NCBI RefSeq assembly: GCF_030269365.1
Contig: NZ_BSTF01000001.1
Location: 906,330-970,329 of the forward strand
DNA length: 64,000 nucleotides
Reading direction: 5' to 3'
From: Lentzea sp. NBRC 102530
Lineage (GTDB): Bacteria; Actinomycetota; Actinomycetes; Mycobacteriales; Pseudonocardiaceae
The notes beneath the pieces are model-generated. The model searched no databases. It worked only from the letters and a program-made list of their open reading frames with translations, and was not told the DNA's origin. Position numbers and translations under genes: made by a program. How positions within the stretch are numbered: the stretch's first letter is position 1; every line of letters begins with the position of its first letter. Positions 7,611 through 15,860 of this stretch are shown here, in pieces.

Positions 7611-8585
7611 ATGTCTCACCCCGCCCGGCTCGGCCTGGCGCTGGTCGCGGTTCTCGCCGCCGGCTGCGCCACACCGGGAGGCGCCGAAACCCCGGCAGCC
7701 GCGCAATCGGTGGTGGTGGACAGCTGCGGCAAGCAGCTGACGTTCTCCGGCACGCCGCAACGGGTGGTGACGCTCGACCAGAACTCCACGGAAACGTTGC
7801 TGGCGCTCGGGGTCCAGGACAAGATGGCCGGCACCGCGAACGTCAAGACCAAGGTCGCGCCGCGGTTCGCCGACGCCTACGCGAAGATCCCCGTGCTGTC
7901 GCCGAAGCTGCTCACCGCGGAACCGCTGCGCGCGGCCAACCCGGACATGGTCGTGGCGTCGTTCAAGGAGCTCTTCACCGCCGACCGCGCCGGAACGCGC
8001 GACGAGCTGGAATCCCTGGGCGTGCCGACGTTCGTGAGCGCGGTGAACTGCCCGGACGGCACGACCGCGCCGTTCGACCGGCTGTTCCGCGACTACGAGA
8101 ACTTCGGCAAGATCTTCGGCATCCCGGAGAAGGCGAACCAGCTCGCCGCCGACCAGCGGGCCGCCGTCGCGGAAGTGCAGGCCGTCAAACGGGATCCCGT
8201 CAAGGTCGTCTGGGTCTACTCGGTGTTCAAGGGCGTCCCGTACGTGGCCGGGCGCGACGGCATGCCGAGCCAGATGAGCAAGATCGCCGGCGCGGTCAAC
8301 GTCTTCGACGACGTGAACCAGGAGTGGCCCGAGGCGTCGTGGGAGGAGATCGCGCGCCGCGACCCGGACGTCGTCGTGGTCGGGGACCTGTCCGAGCGCG
8401 GCAACCCCGGCGACAAGGCGAGCGAGAAGCTCGCGATGATGCGTGAACACCCGGTCGTCTCGCAGCTGAAGGCGTTGCGGGAGAACAAGGTAATCGAACT
8501 GCCCGGCATCGAGATGGACCCGTCCGTGCGCACGGTCGACGCGTTGAAGGCGTTCGCCGCCGGTCTGGACGAGATCCGTGGCTGA
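7611..8585 (+). CDS. Metal-chelate ABC transporter substrate-binding lipoprotein (FecB/BtuF-like)
   Basis: A 324-residue lipoprotein. GGAGG lies five bases before the ATG; the signal peptide ends in a lipobox LAAGC with the acylated Cys at residue 19. The mature part has the class III periplasmic-binding layout: VVVDSCGKQLTF, the entry motif PQRVVTLDQNSTETLLALGV, LLTAEPLRAANPDMVVAS, then the second lobe with EEIARRDPDVVVVGDL and EHPVVSQLKALRENKVIELPG. This cluster-A-2 type binds siderophores, cobalamin, heme or metal chelates. It heads a five-gene operon whose genes all overlap, and lies 44 bases downstream of a Zur/Fur-like box, so it should be made under metal starvation. Confidence 0.88.
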   Translation: MSHPARLGLALVAVLAAGCATPGGAETPAAAQSVVVDSCGKQLTFSGTPQRVVTLDQNSTETLLALGVQDKMAGTANVKTKVAPRFADAYAKIPVLSPKLLTAEPLRAANPDMVVASFKELFTADRAGTRDELESLGVPTFVSAVNCPDGTTAPFDRLFRDYENFGKIFGIPEKANQLAADQRAAVAEVQAVKRDPVKVVWVYSVFKGVPYVAGRDGMPSQMSKIAGAVNVFDDVNQEWPEASWEEIARRDPDVVVVGDLSERGNPGDKASEKLAMMREHPVVSQLKALRENKVIELPGIEMDPSVRTVDALKAFAAGLDEIRG

Positions 8586-9639
8586 GGCCGCGGTGCTGGA
8601 CCCCGTCGTCGCATCTGTTCCAAAGCCCTTGCAGAGACGTAAGAACACCGCCGTCGTCGTGCTGAGCCTCGTCGTGCTCGTGGTGTCGATGGCGCTCGCC
8701 GTGCGGATCGGCGTGGGCGCCGGCTGGGCCGAGATCGGCCGGGCCGCGGGCTCGCGGCTCGGGCTCGCGGTCGTGCCGCTGCCACGCCTGCTGGACTCGT
8801 TGATCTGGGACCTGCGGCTGCCGCGGGTGTTGCTCGCGGCACTGGTCGGTGCGGCGCTGGCGGTGTGCGGCGCGGTGCTGCAGAGCGTCACGCGCAATTC
8901 GCTGGCCGATCCCTATCTGCTCGGAGTGTCCTCCGGCGCCTCGACCGGTGCGGTGGTCGTGGTGGTGCTGGGGTTCGCCGGGTCGCAGCTCGGGGTGACC
9001 GGCGGGGCGCTCGTCGGCGCGCTGGTGGCGTTCGGGCTGCTGATGCTGCTGCTGCGGCGCACCGGGCTGGACTCGTCGCGGATCGTGCTCACCGGTGTGG
9101 TGGTGGGACAGCTGTTCGCGGCGCTGACCTCGTTGATCCTGTTGTCGTCCGGTGACGCCGACAGCATCCGGGCCGTCACGAACTGGCTGCTGGGGTCGCT
9201 CGCCTCGGCGCGCTGGACGTCCGTCGTGGTGTGCGCGGTGGTGCTCGGCGTCGGCCTGCTGGTGGTGTGGCTGTGCTCGGCGGCGCTGGACGGGTTCGCG
9301 TTCGGCACCGACACGGCCTCTTCGCTGGGGGTCGACGTCCGGACGACGCGGATCGTGCTGCTGGTGACGACGTCGGTGCTGACCGCCGTGGCCGTGGCCG
9401 CCGTCGGAGCGGTCGGGTTCGTCGGGCTGATCGTGCCGCACGGCGTGCGGTTCCTGGTGGGGCCTTTGCACCGCAAGCTGTTGCCGTTGTCGGCCGTGGT
9501 CGGCGCGCTGTTCCTGGTCTGGACGGACGCGCTGACCCGCGTGGTGTTCGCGCCGCTCGAGGTACCGGTGGGCGTGTTCACCGCGCTGCTCGGCGTGCCG
9601 CTGTTCCTGCTGGTGCTGCGCAGGCGGGGTGAGCTGTGA
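8578..9639 (+). CDS. FecCD-family ABC permease for metal chelate uptake
   Basis: A 353-residue membrane protein of the FecCD/BtuC type, about 9-10 TM helices, expected to work as a homodimer. Hallmarks are LRLPRVLLAALVGAALAVCG, AVLQSVTRNSLADPYLLGVSSGA (conserved NPLADP-type loop and GxSxGA), and AAVGAVGFVGLIVPHGVRFLVG, the coupling helix facing the ATPase. GTG 8578 overlaps the receptor gene by eight bases. The first about 40 residues (MAEAAVLDPVVASVPKPLQRRK) are a polar leader before helix 1. A single permease gene, rather than a FecC/FecD pair, implies a homodimer as in BtuC. Confidence 0.9.
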   Translation: MAEAAVLDPVVASVPKPLQRRKNTAVVVLSLVVLVVSMALAVRIGVGAGWAEIGRAAGSRLGLAVVPLPRLLDSLIWDLRLPRVLLAALVGAALAVCGAVLQSVTRNSLADPYLLGVSSGASTGAVVVVVLGFAGSQLGVTGGALVGALVAFGLLMLLLRRTGLDSSRIVLTGVVVGQLFAALTSLILLSSGDADSIRAVTNWLLGSLASARWTSVVVCAVVLGVGLLVVWLCSAALDGFAFGTDTASSLGVDVRTTRIVLLVTTSVLTAVAVAAVGAVGFVGLIVPHGVRFLVGPLHRKLLPLSAVVGALFLVWTDALTRVVFAPLEVPVGVFTALLGVPLFLLVLRRRGEL

Positions 9640-10433
9640 AGATCGAGGTCACCGGGCTGAGCTGGGGTGTGCCGGGCAAGACGATCGTGCGGGACGTGTC
9701 GCTGGTCGTCTCGCCGGGGGAGACCGTGGGGCTGATCGGGCCGAACGGGTCCGGCAAGTCGTCCCTGCTGCGGTGCGTGGCGGGGTTGCGGGTGCCCACC
9801 GCCGGGGTGGTGCGGTACGACGGTGTGGAGATCGGGTCGTGGCCTGCTCGCGAGCGGGCGCGCAAGCTGGCGTTCGTCGAGCAGACCGCCGACACCGAGA
9901 GCGATCTCCGGGTCGCCGAGGTCGCGATGCTCGGCCGGACCGTGCACCGGTCGCGGTGGCGCGGGCCGTCCGCCACCGATCACGAGATCGTCGCCGCCGA
10001 ACTGGCGAAGCTCGACCTGACGGGGCTGGCCGACCGGCCGTGGAAGCAGTTGTCGGGCGGCGAACGGCAGCGCGCGCATCTCGCGCGGGCGTTGGCGCAG
10101 CGGACGTCCGCCCTGTTGCTGGACGAGCCCACGAACCACCTGGACGTGCGGCACCAGCTCGAGTTGATGGAGCTGGCGGCGCGCACGCCGCAGACGGTGG
10201 TCGTGGCGCTGCACGACCTCGCGCTGGCCGCCCGGTACTGCGACCGGCTGGTGCTGATGCACGGCGGCACGGTCGTCGCGTCCGGTGCCGCCGAAGAGGT
10301 GCTGACCGCGCCGTTGCTGCGCTCCGTGTTCGACGTGGAAGCCGAGATCGGCCGCGACGGCCTGGGCCACCTGGCCGTGGGCTACCGCGAGCCGGTCCGA
10401 TCTGGAGGGGGAACCGATGTCCACCGTGGATGA
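9636..10433 (+). CDS. FecE-type ABC transporter ATP-binding protein
   Basis: A 265-residue ATPase with Walker A GPNGSGKSS (about residues 31-39), the signature LSGGERQRAHLARALAQ, Walker B ALLLDEPTNHLD, and the switch His in VVALHDLALAARYCDRL. The Q-loop is in KLAFVEQTADTE. GTG 9636 overlaps the permease stop as GTGA. The sequence belongs to the iron-siderophore/B12 group and pairs with the two preceding genes to form a complete importer. Its 3' end overlaps the next gene by 17 bases. Confidence 0.92.
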   Translation: MKIEVTGLSWGVPGKTIVRDVSLVVSPGETVGLIGPNGSGKSSLLRCVAGLRVPTAGVVRYDGVEIGSWPARERARKLAFVEQTADTESDLRVAEVAMLGRTVHRSRWRGPSATDHEIVAAELAKLDLTGLADRPWKQLSGGERQRAHLARALAQRTSALLLDEPTNHLDVRHQLELMELAARTPQTVVVALHDLALAARYCDRLVLMHGGTVVASGAAEEVLTAPLLRSVFDVEAEIGRDGLGHLAVGYREPVRSGGGTDVHRG

Positions 10434-11211
10434 TCTGATAGCCGAGGTGCTGGCGGGACGGCACGGTCCTGATCCGGCGGAGGTGCCGGCGACCAGCGTG
10501 TTCTGGGTGCACCACGGCACGCGGTTGGCGGGCGGGAACGTCACCTACCGCAACCAGTACGTGCTGGCGCGCGTCGGGACCGCGTTCGGTGCCTGCGCGT
10601 TCGCGGAGGGGGAGGCCGACCCCGCCGTCTGTGCGAACTACTCGGGTGCGCCGGTGTCGGTGCTGCTGACCGAGGCGCCCGCTCCGGTGCGGGTGGCGGC
10701 GCTCGACGCCTACCTCGGTTTCGTCCGTCCACATCGGACTTCCGACGCTGAGCGCGTGCTGCTTCCCGTTGGTACGCCCGAGGAGCGGGCGCAGGCGCGG
10801 GACGCGGCCGTCGCCGGTCTGCTGGACGTGCCGGCCGGCGCCAAGGTCGCGTTGATCGGCGTGGTCAACCCGCTGGTGGCGGCGATCCGGGAACGCGGTG
10901 CGGAGTGCCTGCCGTGCGACCTGGCGTTGCGCACGACGCAGTGGGGCGATGCCGTCACCCCGGACATGCGGGACGTGCTCGGCGTGGCGGACGCCGTCGT
11001 CGCGACGGGCATGACGATCGGCAACGGCACGTTCGACGAGATCGTGCGGGTGTGCCGGTCCCGCGAGGTGCCGCTGATCGTCTACGCCCAGACCGCGAGC
11101 GCGGTCGCCCGGCACTTCCTCGGCTCCGGGGTCACCGCCCTGTCCGCGGAGCCGTTCCCGTTCTCCCAGTTCAGCGCCGACGAGACAGCGCTGTACCGCT
11201 ACCGGACATGA
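10417..11211 (+). CDS. DUF364/DUF4213 putative heavy-metal chelation protein
   Basis: A 264-residue cytoplasmic protein in two parts. An N-terminal enolase-N-like half (DUF4213; VFWVHHGTRLAGGNVTYRNQYVLARVGTAFGACAF spans the core) is followed by a Rossmann-like DUF364 half (VALIGVVNPLVAAIRERGAE, then DAVVATGMTIGNGTFDEIV). The DUF364 family is named a putative heavy-metal chelation domain from a structure and is often found beside FecBCD-type importers. GGAGGGGG precedes the ATG, which lies inside the ATPase gene. Its stop overlaps the next ATG (ATGA). I infer cytosolic handling or release of the imported metal complex; no enzymatic activity is established. Confidence 0.8.
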   Translation: MSTVDDLIAEVLAGRHGPDPAEVPATSVFWVHHGTRLAGGNVTYRNQYVLARVGTAFGACAFAEGEADPAVCANYSGAPVSVLLTEAPAPVRVAALDAYLGFVRPHRTSDAERVLLPVGTPEERAQARDAAVAGLLDVPAGAKVALIGVVNPLVAAIRERGAECLPCDLALRTTQWGDAVTPDMRDVLGVADAVVATGMTIGNGTFDEIVRVCRSREVPLIVYAQTASAVARHFLGSGVTALSAEPFPFSQFSADETALYRYRT

Positions 11212-12269
11212 GAGAAGACGTGGACCACCACATCGCAGACGCCCTCAGCCGCCCCGCCCTGGTTCGCCTCGACTCCCGCACCTTGTGCCTGCGCTTCGAG
11301 ACCATGAAGGTCGCGTCGGCGCTCGAGGCCGTCCGGTTCCTGCTGGAGCGCGGGACGATTTCTCGTGGTGACACGCTGGTGGACAGTTCCAGCGGCATCT
11401 ACGCGCACGCTCTGGCGCTGGCCTGCCACCGGTACGGGCTGCACTGCCACATCGTCGCCTCCACGACCGTGGACCTGACGTTGCGCACCCAGTTGGAGAT
11501 CCTCGGCGCCACCGTCGAGCCGATGCCGCCGTCGGCCAGCCTGAAGCTGGACCAGAGCCGGCGGGTGGCCAGGGTCCGGGAGATCCTGCGGGACCGGCCG
11601 CGGTACCACTGGATGCGGCAGTACCACGATTCCGTCCACTACCGGGGATACCGCGCCATCGCGGACCTCGTCCGATCCACTGTGGACTGCTCGCGGTTGT
11701 CGGTGGTGGGCGGGGTCGGGACCGGGGCTTCCACCGGGGCGCTGGTCTCGTTCCTGCGGGAGACCTCGCCGTCGGTGGAGCTGGTCGGGGTGCAGCCGTT
11801 CGACAGCGTCACCTTCGGCAGCGAGCACGTGCACGATCCCGAGATCATCATCGCCGGGATCGGTAGTTCCATCCCGTTCGGCAACGTCGACCACACCTTG
11901 TACGACACGGTGCATTGGTTCGGGTTCGATGCGGCGCTGTGCGGTGGCGTCGCGTTGTTGCGGGAGCACGCGATCTTCGCCGGGTTGTCCGCCGGGGCCG
12001 CCTACCTGGCTGCTCGGTGGGAGCAGCGCGTCGACCCCGAGCGGACCGTTGTGGTTCTGGCGCCGGACACCGGGCACCGGTACGTGGATGCTGCCTATTC
12101 CCGGCATGCTTCCGCGCTGCGGCCGGAAGAGTTGGAGCCACGGCAGATCTCGGAGTTGAGCGAGATGGACCTGCCGTGGTCCCGGATGCGGTGGGGGCGG
12201 GCCGAGGCTCCGCCCGGGGCCGTCGCGGCCGGATCGGCCGTCAGCGCTGCTGTGGCGGTCGCTTCCTGA
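11208..12269 (+). CDS. PLP-dependent cysteine-synthase-like (fold type II) enzyme, SbnA/OASS family
   Basis: A 353-residue fold-II PLP enzyme. Visible family elements: ETMKVASALEAVRFLL with the candidate Schiff-base Lys at residue 28 of MREDVDHH..., the substrate loop DSSSGIYAHALALACHRYG (the usual SSGNTG replaced by SSGIY), and the phosphate-cradle GGVGTGASTGALVSFLRE. The asparagine normally contacting PLP O3' is therefore not in its standard place. The C-terminal GIGSSIPFGN..DHTL and GLSAGAAYLAARW segments match cysteine synthase and SbnA-like proteins. ATG 11208 overlaps the previous stop (ATGA). SbnA makes an L-diaminopropionate precursor in staphyloferrin B; a similar ligand-building role is inferred here. 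The last about 10 codons overlap the convergent 12241 gene. Confidence 0.8.
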   Translation: MREDVDHHIADALSRPALVRLDSRTLCLRFETMKVASALEAVRFLLERGTISRGDTLVDSSSGIYAHALALACHRYGLHCHIVASTTVDLTLRTQLEILGATVEPMPPSASLKLDQSRRVARVREILRDRPRYHWMRQYHDSVHYRGYRAIADLVRSTVDCSRLSVVGGVGTGASTGALVSFLRETSPSVELVGVQPFDSVTFGSEHVHDPEIIIAGIGSSIPFGNVDHTLYDTVHWFGFDAALCGGVALLREHAIFAGLSAGAAYLAARWEQRVDPERTVVVLAPDTGHRYVDAAYSRHASALRPEELEPRQISELSEMDLPWSRMRWGRAEAPPGAVAAGSAVSAAVAVAS

Positions 12270-12420
12270 AGGTGAGGGTGGCGAGGATGGCGATTGCCCG
12301 CTGGCGGGCCGTTGCCCTGGCCAGGGGGCCCTGGCTCAGCTCTTTGGCCAGGTCCGGGTCGGAGGCGCGCAGGCGCCGTTCTATGTCGATGAGCCGTTGC
12401 TGTTCCTGACCACTGAGCAT
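12241..12420 (-). CDS. Short DUF3040-like protein, lacking the usual membrane part
   Basis: Fifty-nine residues from an ATG at 12420 with GGGGAG six bases upstream. The start MLSGQEQQRLIDIERRLRAS matches the amphipathic N-terminal helix of actinobacterial DUF3040 proteins (consensus like LSxxEQRxLxxIExxLxxxDP). Those are normally about 100-130 residues with two TM helices; here only one weakly hydrophobic run (AIAILATLTF) is left before RKRPPQQR and a stop. It converges with and overlaps the PLP enzyme gene by 29 bases. Either a truncated relic or a short family variant. Confidence 0.6.
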   Translation of the reverse strand: MLSGQEQQRLIDIERRLRASDPDLAKELSQGPLARATARQRAIAILATLTFRKRPPQQR

Positions 12421-12834
12421 GTCCCGCTCCCCAGGTCGGTTCGGCCTGCCGTCCATCGGGGTGGCTACCCGGGGGTGGTCAGGGCCAAACCCGTCCAGTT
12501 GGGCGGGTGGCTGGGTTCGGCGCGAAGACCTTGACGGGCCTGGTCGAGGCATCGCCGCTGGCGCGTCGATGGGGATTGGGGCTTGACTTCGAGGCCCTTG
12601 CGAGGTGCTGGTCGTCCCGGAAAGGCCGGGCTGAAAAGCGCCCGGCCGATCCGCGAGGGGCAGCACCTCGCACCCGGAGTCAAGCCCCAATCCCTTCAGG
12701 TGCGTGGTTGCGTGACACCGCACGTCACCACACCGGCTCGACGGTTCAGCCAAGACGGTCGGCTCGCCTGCGGCATCGCGTTGGGTCTTGGCTGCATGGC
12801 GCTCAGCCGGCCAGAGCTGCCTCTGTCCCGTTAC
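12421..12834. other. Intergenic stretch without a convincing gene
   Basis: Open frames here lack start signals and family resemblance on both strands. The main content is the 123-bp inverted repeat at 12572-12694. Short additional inverted segments flank it (around 12490-12520 and 12705-12740), so the region may be transcribed as structured RNA. Confidence 0.5.
12572..12694. repeat. 123-bp multi-stem inverted repeat (structured RNA or palindromic element candidate)
   Basis: Three nested perfect stems share one axis. A 17-bp outer stem pairs GGGATTGGGGCTTGACT at 12572-12588 with 12678-12694. A 10-bp middle stem pairs CGAGGTGCTG at 12601-12610 with 12661-12670. An 8-bp inner stem pairs GGCCGGGC at 12624-12631 with 12640-12647, across loop TGAAAAGC. 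Internal loops are asymmetric (12 versus 7 bases). This is far larger than the terminators in the window and has no T-run. It could be a small RNA, a repeated intergenic palindrome or a MITE-like element. Confidence 0.7.
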
Positions 12835-13077
12835 TCACCCGTTGGCTTTGGGGTCCGGCGGTAGCGGGTCCGGGCCTGGCGGCCTCGGTGGGGCCGTCGG
12901 GTCCGGGTTGGGGGTCAGCGGGTCGGGTGGCGGACCAGGCCTCGGGGGATTCGGGGCGGGTGGGGCCGGTGGCTGGAACGGGTCCGGCGGGCGGGGCTGG
13001 TCTGGGCCCGGCGCCGGGGGCTGGTCCGGGCCCGGCGTGGGTGGGACTGGGTTCGGCGGTGGTACCGGTTGGTTCAT
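12835..13077 (-). CDS. Possible small proline-rich protein
   Basis: An 80-residue frame starting MNQPVPPPNPVPPTPGPDQ, over one third proline, in PDP/PPxP blocks with no Cys and few charged residues. It ends PPDPKANG then TGA. The opposite frame is Gly-rich low complexity, so coding status rests on the clean ATG, the polar N-terminus and the strand-specific proline pattern. No strong ribosome-binding site is visible. Similar short Pro-rich proteins occur in actinomycetes; no function can be named. Confidence 0.35.
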   Translation of the reverse strand: MNQPVPPPNPVPPTPGPDQPPAPGPDQPRPPDPFQPPAPPAPNPPRPGPPPDPLTPNPDPTAPPRPPGPDPLPPDPKANG

Positions 13078-13218
13078 GGTGTGCGGGTACCCGGTGTGTA
13101 AACCCTGGTCGCGGGGCATTCGTGGCCACTTCGAATTACACCGAACCAGCTAATGCGCGGCGGTTCGTGTCCGACAATCCGTCCAGATTCTGTTTGGGAC
13201 CGGCAGATCGGGGCGAGG

Positions 13219-15798
13219 GTGGCGCTGTCCAGGGGTGGGTTGCAGGGGTGGTTCGTCGGTTCCGAGCAGACTCGCGGGCTGCAGTTCAGCGGGGCCGTCG
13301 AGTTGGTGCGGTTGCTGGATCGGTTGTCCTCGCGGCCTCGGTGGCCCGGGCGGGACGTGCCGTTGCCGATCGTGTGGTTGCGGCGGCCCGCCGGGGTGGA
13401 GAGCCCGGTGGAGGCGCTGGCCAACCGGCCCGTCGCCGCTCGGGGGCGGCGCGTGCCTTATGCCCACGTCGATGGGGCCCAGGTGGATCGGCGGCGGTTG
13501 CTCGACGACGTCGTCGGGCAGTTGGCCGGTGAGGTTCGCGGGGTGCCTCGGTTGCGGTTTCCGCATTACGCGCTGGCCGGGTGGTTGCTGGACCTGTCGT
13601 TGCCCGCCGGGGTCGAGGCGGACGACGAGGAGCGCGAGATCGCTCGTGAGTTCCGGCAGCACCTGAGGCGGCGGGTCCGGGTCACCGCGGACGGGGCCCA
13701 GGACCTGGCTCAGGACTTCCCGTGGTGGATTCGGCTGATCATCGGGGTGATGCCCCGGATCGGCCTGGCGGTGATGGCCCTGGTGTGGCGGCCCGCCACC
13801 TGGGTGGGGGAGCAGGCTTTCGGCGGGCGGTCGCGGCGTGGGCTGTACCGGTTGGCCAGGGCCGTGGTGAAGGAGGGGCTGGCGGAGCGGCACGCCGACG
13901 AGGTCGGCGACCTGTTGGTGCGGGCGTTGCTGGAGGACCTGCGGCGGTCGCACCGGCGGTGGACCCCGTGGGGGACCGGGCGGCGGCGCACCGGGAACCC
14001 CTGGCTGCTGGTGGACAACGCGGAGGGGCAGTGGTTGCCCGGAGCCGTGGCGAAGGCCCGCAGCGGGATCCGCAGCGGGCAGTCCTGGCGGGCCAACCCG
14101 TTGAGCAAGCCCGATCCGTTGCTGGTGGTGGCCGCGGCGGAGTCCGAGGAGGTGCCGCGGACGCACGCCGCTGACGCGCTGGCCGGGTACCACGACTGGC
14201 TGCGGCAGTTGTCGCGGTCGGACGACTGGGTGTTGAAGCTGGACACCGACGCCTCCGAGCCGGCGCGCGGGGTGATCGGGGCGTTGTCGGAGTTGCCGCC
14301 GATGCGGCTTCGGCGTGCGCTGGCGGCCCCTGTGGTGTTGCTGGTGCTGGCCGGGTTGCTGGTGGCGGTGCCGTTCGTCAACCACGGGCGGTGTGAGGAG
14401 TGGTGGTCGCCCTCGTTCCGGTCGCCGCTCGAACGGGTCGGCGCGGAGTGCATCGGGGTGTCGGCGGATCCGGTGCGGCACTTCGTGCCCGACACGGTGC
14501 CACCGGAGATCCGGTCCGACCTGGTGGACGCGTACGGGCGGATCGTGGCCGAGAACCGCAAGGCCGAGACCCGGCCGGACGCGATCACCATCGTGTTCCT
14601 GAGCGTGCTGACTCCCAGCACCTCCAACAGCTTCCAGGCGTTGGTGGAGGAGTTGCGCGGCGTCTGGGTGGCGCAGAAGACCAGTGACGTGCCCATCCGG
14701 ATGTTGCTCGCCAACGGTGGTGAGGGGCCGGGCGGACGAGGGCTCGCGTCCGGGGACGTCGCGACCGACAAGATCATCGAACTGGCCGCGCGGGACCGGA
14801 GCGTGGTCGCGGTGACCGGGCTGTCGATCAGCACCGACACCGCCCGGTCCGTGGTGAAGCGGTTGGGCAGCGACGCTTTGCCCATCATCGGTACGCTCAC
14901 GTCGGCCGACGACATGGCCCTGATCAACGAGTACTACTACCAGATCGCGCCCAACAACCTCCGCGAGGCGCGGGTCGCCGCCTACTACGCGAAGACGCGG
15001 CTGAACGTCACGGACGTGGCGATCTTCTACTCCGGTGACCCCGCCGACCGGTACAGCCAGAACCTCGCCGAGGACGCGAAGGCCTCCTTCGGCGAACGGG
15101 GGATCACGGTCAGCCAGTACAAGTCGTACCGCGTCGCGAACGACGACGAGGGGCTGGCGCCCGCGAGCCTCGGCCAGGGCGCCTGCCTCACCGAGACGAA
15201 GCCGGGGTACGCGATCTTCTACGTCGGCCGCTCGCAGAACCTCGCCGAGTTCCTGCGCGGCATGAACAGCAGGTGCCAGGGCCGCACCCCGCCGGTGATC
15301 GCGAGCGACTCGTCCACGCGGTTCATCCTCGAGGGGACCATGACGCAGTTCCCCAACGTGCAGCTGGACTACGTGTCGTTCGCGAGCCCCGCCGCGTGGC
15401 GGGACTGCGCGAAGGTGCCGTTCTACAAGAACTACCTCGACGCGTTCCGCAAGGACTGCCGGTCGATCGGGGACGGCCGGTCGGCCAGCGCCTACGACGC
15501 GATGCAGGTGCTGGCCGAGGGCGTGCGGCAGGTGCGCCGCACCGACCCCGGCGCGCGCGTGCGCGAGGGACTGCTCGCGGGCATCGGCAGCATCCGGCCG
15601 GACAACGCCATCCAGGGCGCGACCGGCACCATCGGCTTCGGTGCCAGCACGCGGTTGCCGTCCAACAAGGCCGTGCTGGTCCTGCGCGGCAACGAGGACA
15701 CGACCTCGACGCCGTTGCTGCTGTGCGGCGAGTTGCCGTTCCGCGAGGACCTGGTCGAGCTGCCGGACGTGGAGGGCTGCCCGCGAGACCTCCAGTGA
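13219..15798 (+). CDS. Membrane-anchored receptor with extracellular type-1 periplasmic-binding fold (amino-acid ABC receptor-like)
   Basis: An 859-residue protein from GTG 13219 (GGGGCGAG just upstream; the frame is open to ATG 13153, which has no ribosome-binding site). Residues 1-about 365 are an Arg-rich cytoplasmic part (PLPIVWLRRPAG, a WWIRLIIGV hydrophobic segment, NPWLLVDNAEGQWLP) without a visible Walker A motif. One TM helix follows at about 369-390 (VVLLVLAGLLVAVPFV). The rest is extracellular and resembles Peripla_BP_6/Leu-Ile-Val binding proteins: IVFLSVLTPS, VVAVTGLSISTDTARSVV, YYYQIAPNNLREARVAAYYA, VAIFYSGDPADRYSQN, SASAYDAMQVLAEGVRQV. No permease or ATPase gene is adjacent, so I infer a sensing role rather than transport. 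A long terminator hairpin follows eight bases after the stop. Confidence 0.75.
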   Translation: MALSRGGLQGWFVGSEQTRGLQFSGAVELVRLLDRLSSRPRWPGRDVPLPIVWLRRPAGVESPVEALANRPVAARGRRVPYAHVDGAQVDRRRLLDDVVGQLAGEVRGVPRLRFPHYALAGWLLDLSLPAGVEADDEEREIAREFRQHLRRRVRVTADGAQDLAQDFPWWIRLIIGVMPRIGLAVMALVWRPATWVGEQAFGGRSRRGLYRLARAVVKEGLAERHADEVGDLLVRALLEDLRRSHRRWTPWGTGRRRTGNPWLLVDNAEGQWLPGAVAKARSGIRSGQSWRANPLSKPDPLLVVAAAESEEVPRTHAADALAGYHDWLRQLSRSDDWVLKLDTDASEPARGVIGALSELPPMRLRRALAAPVVLLVLAGLLVAVPFVNHGRCEEWWSPSFRSPLERVGAECIGVSADPVRHFVPDTVPPEIRSDLVDAYGRIVAENRKAETRPDAITIVFLSVLTPSTSNSFQALVEELRGVWVAQKTSDVPIRMLLANGGEGPGGRGLASGDVATDKIIELAARDRSVVAVTGLSISTDTARSVVKRLGSDALPIIGTLTSADDMALINEYYYQIAPNNLREARVAAYYAKTRLNVTDVAIFYSGDPADRYSQNLAEDAKASFGERGITVSQYKSYRVANDDEGLAPASLGQGACLTETKPGYAIFYVGRSQNLAEFLRGMNSRCQGRTPPVIASDSSTRFILEGTMTQFPNVQLDYVSFASPAAWRDCAKVPFYKNYLDAFRKDCRSIGDGRSASAYDAMQVLAEGVRQVRRTDPGARVREGLLAGIGSIRPDNAIQGATGTIGFGASTRLPSNKAVLVLRGNEDTTSTPLLLCGELPFREDLVELPDVEGCPRDLQ

Positions 15799-15805
15799 AC
15801 GCAGT

Positions 15806-15858
15806 GGTGTGGCTCAGCACGCCGGCGCGGGTGCCCCGCCCCCGTGCTGGGCCACACC
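15806..15858. terminator. Long hairpin terminator between convergent genes
   Basis: GGTGTGGCTCAGCACG at 15806-15821 pairs with 15843-15858 (one mismatch in 16). It separates the receptor gene (+) from trmO (-) and can act on both strands. Confidence 0.75.
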
Positions 15859-15860
15859 GC

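Noticed and set aside
12465..12753. Several 60-170-residue frames across the large inverted repeat
   Set aside because: They overlap on both strands, run through the palindrome, have no ribosome-binding sites, and only the last 59 codons of one frame resemble a known family (DUF3040).
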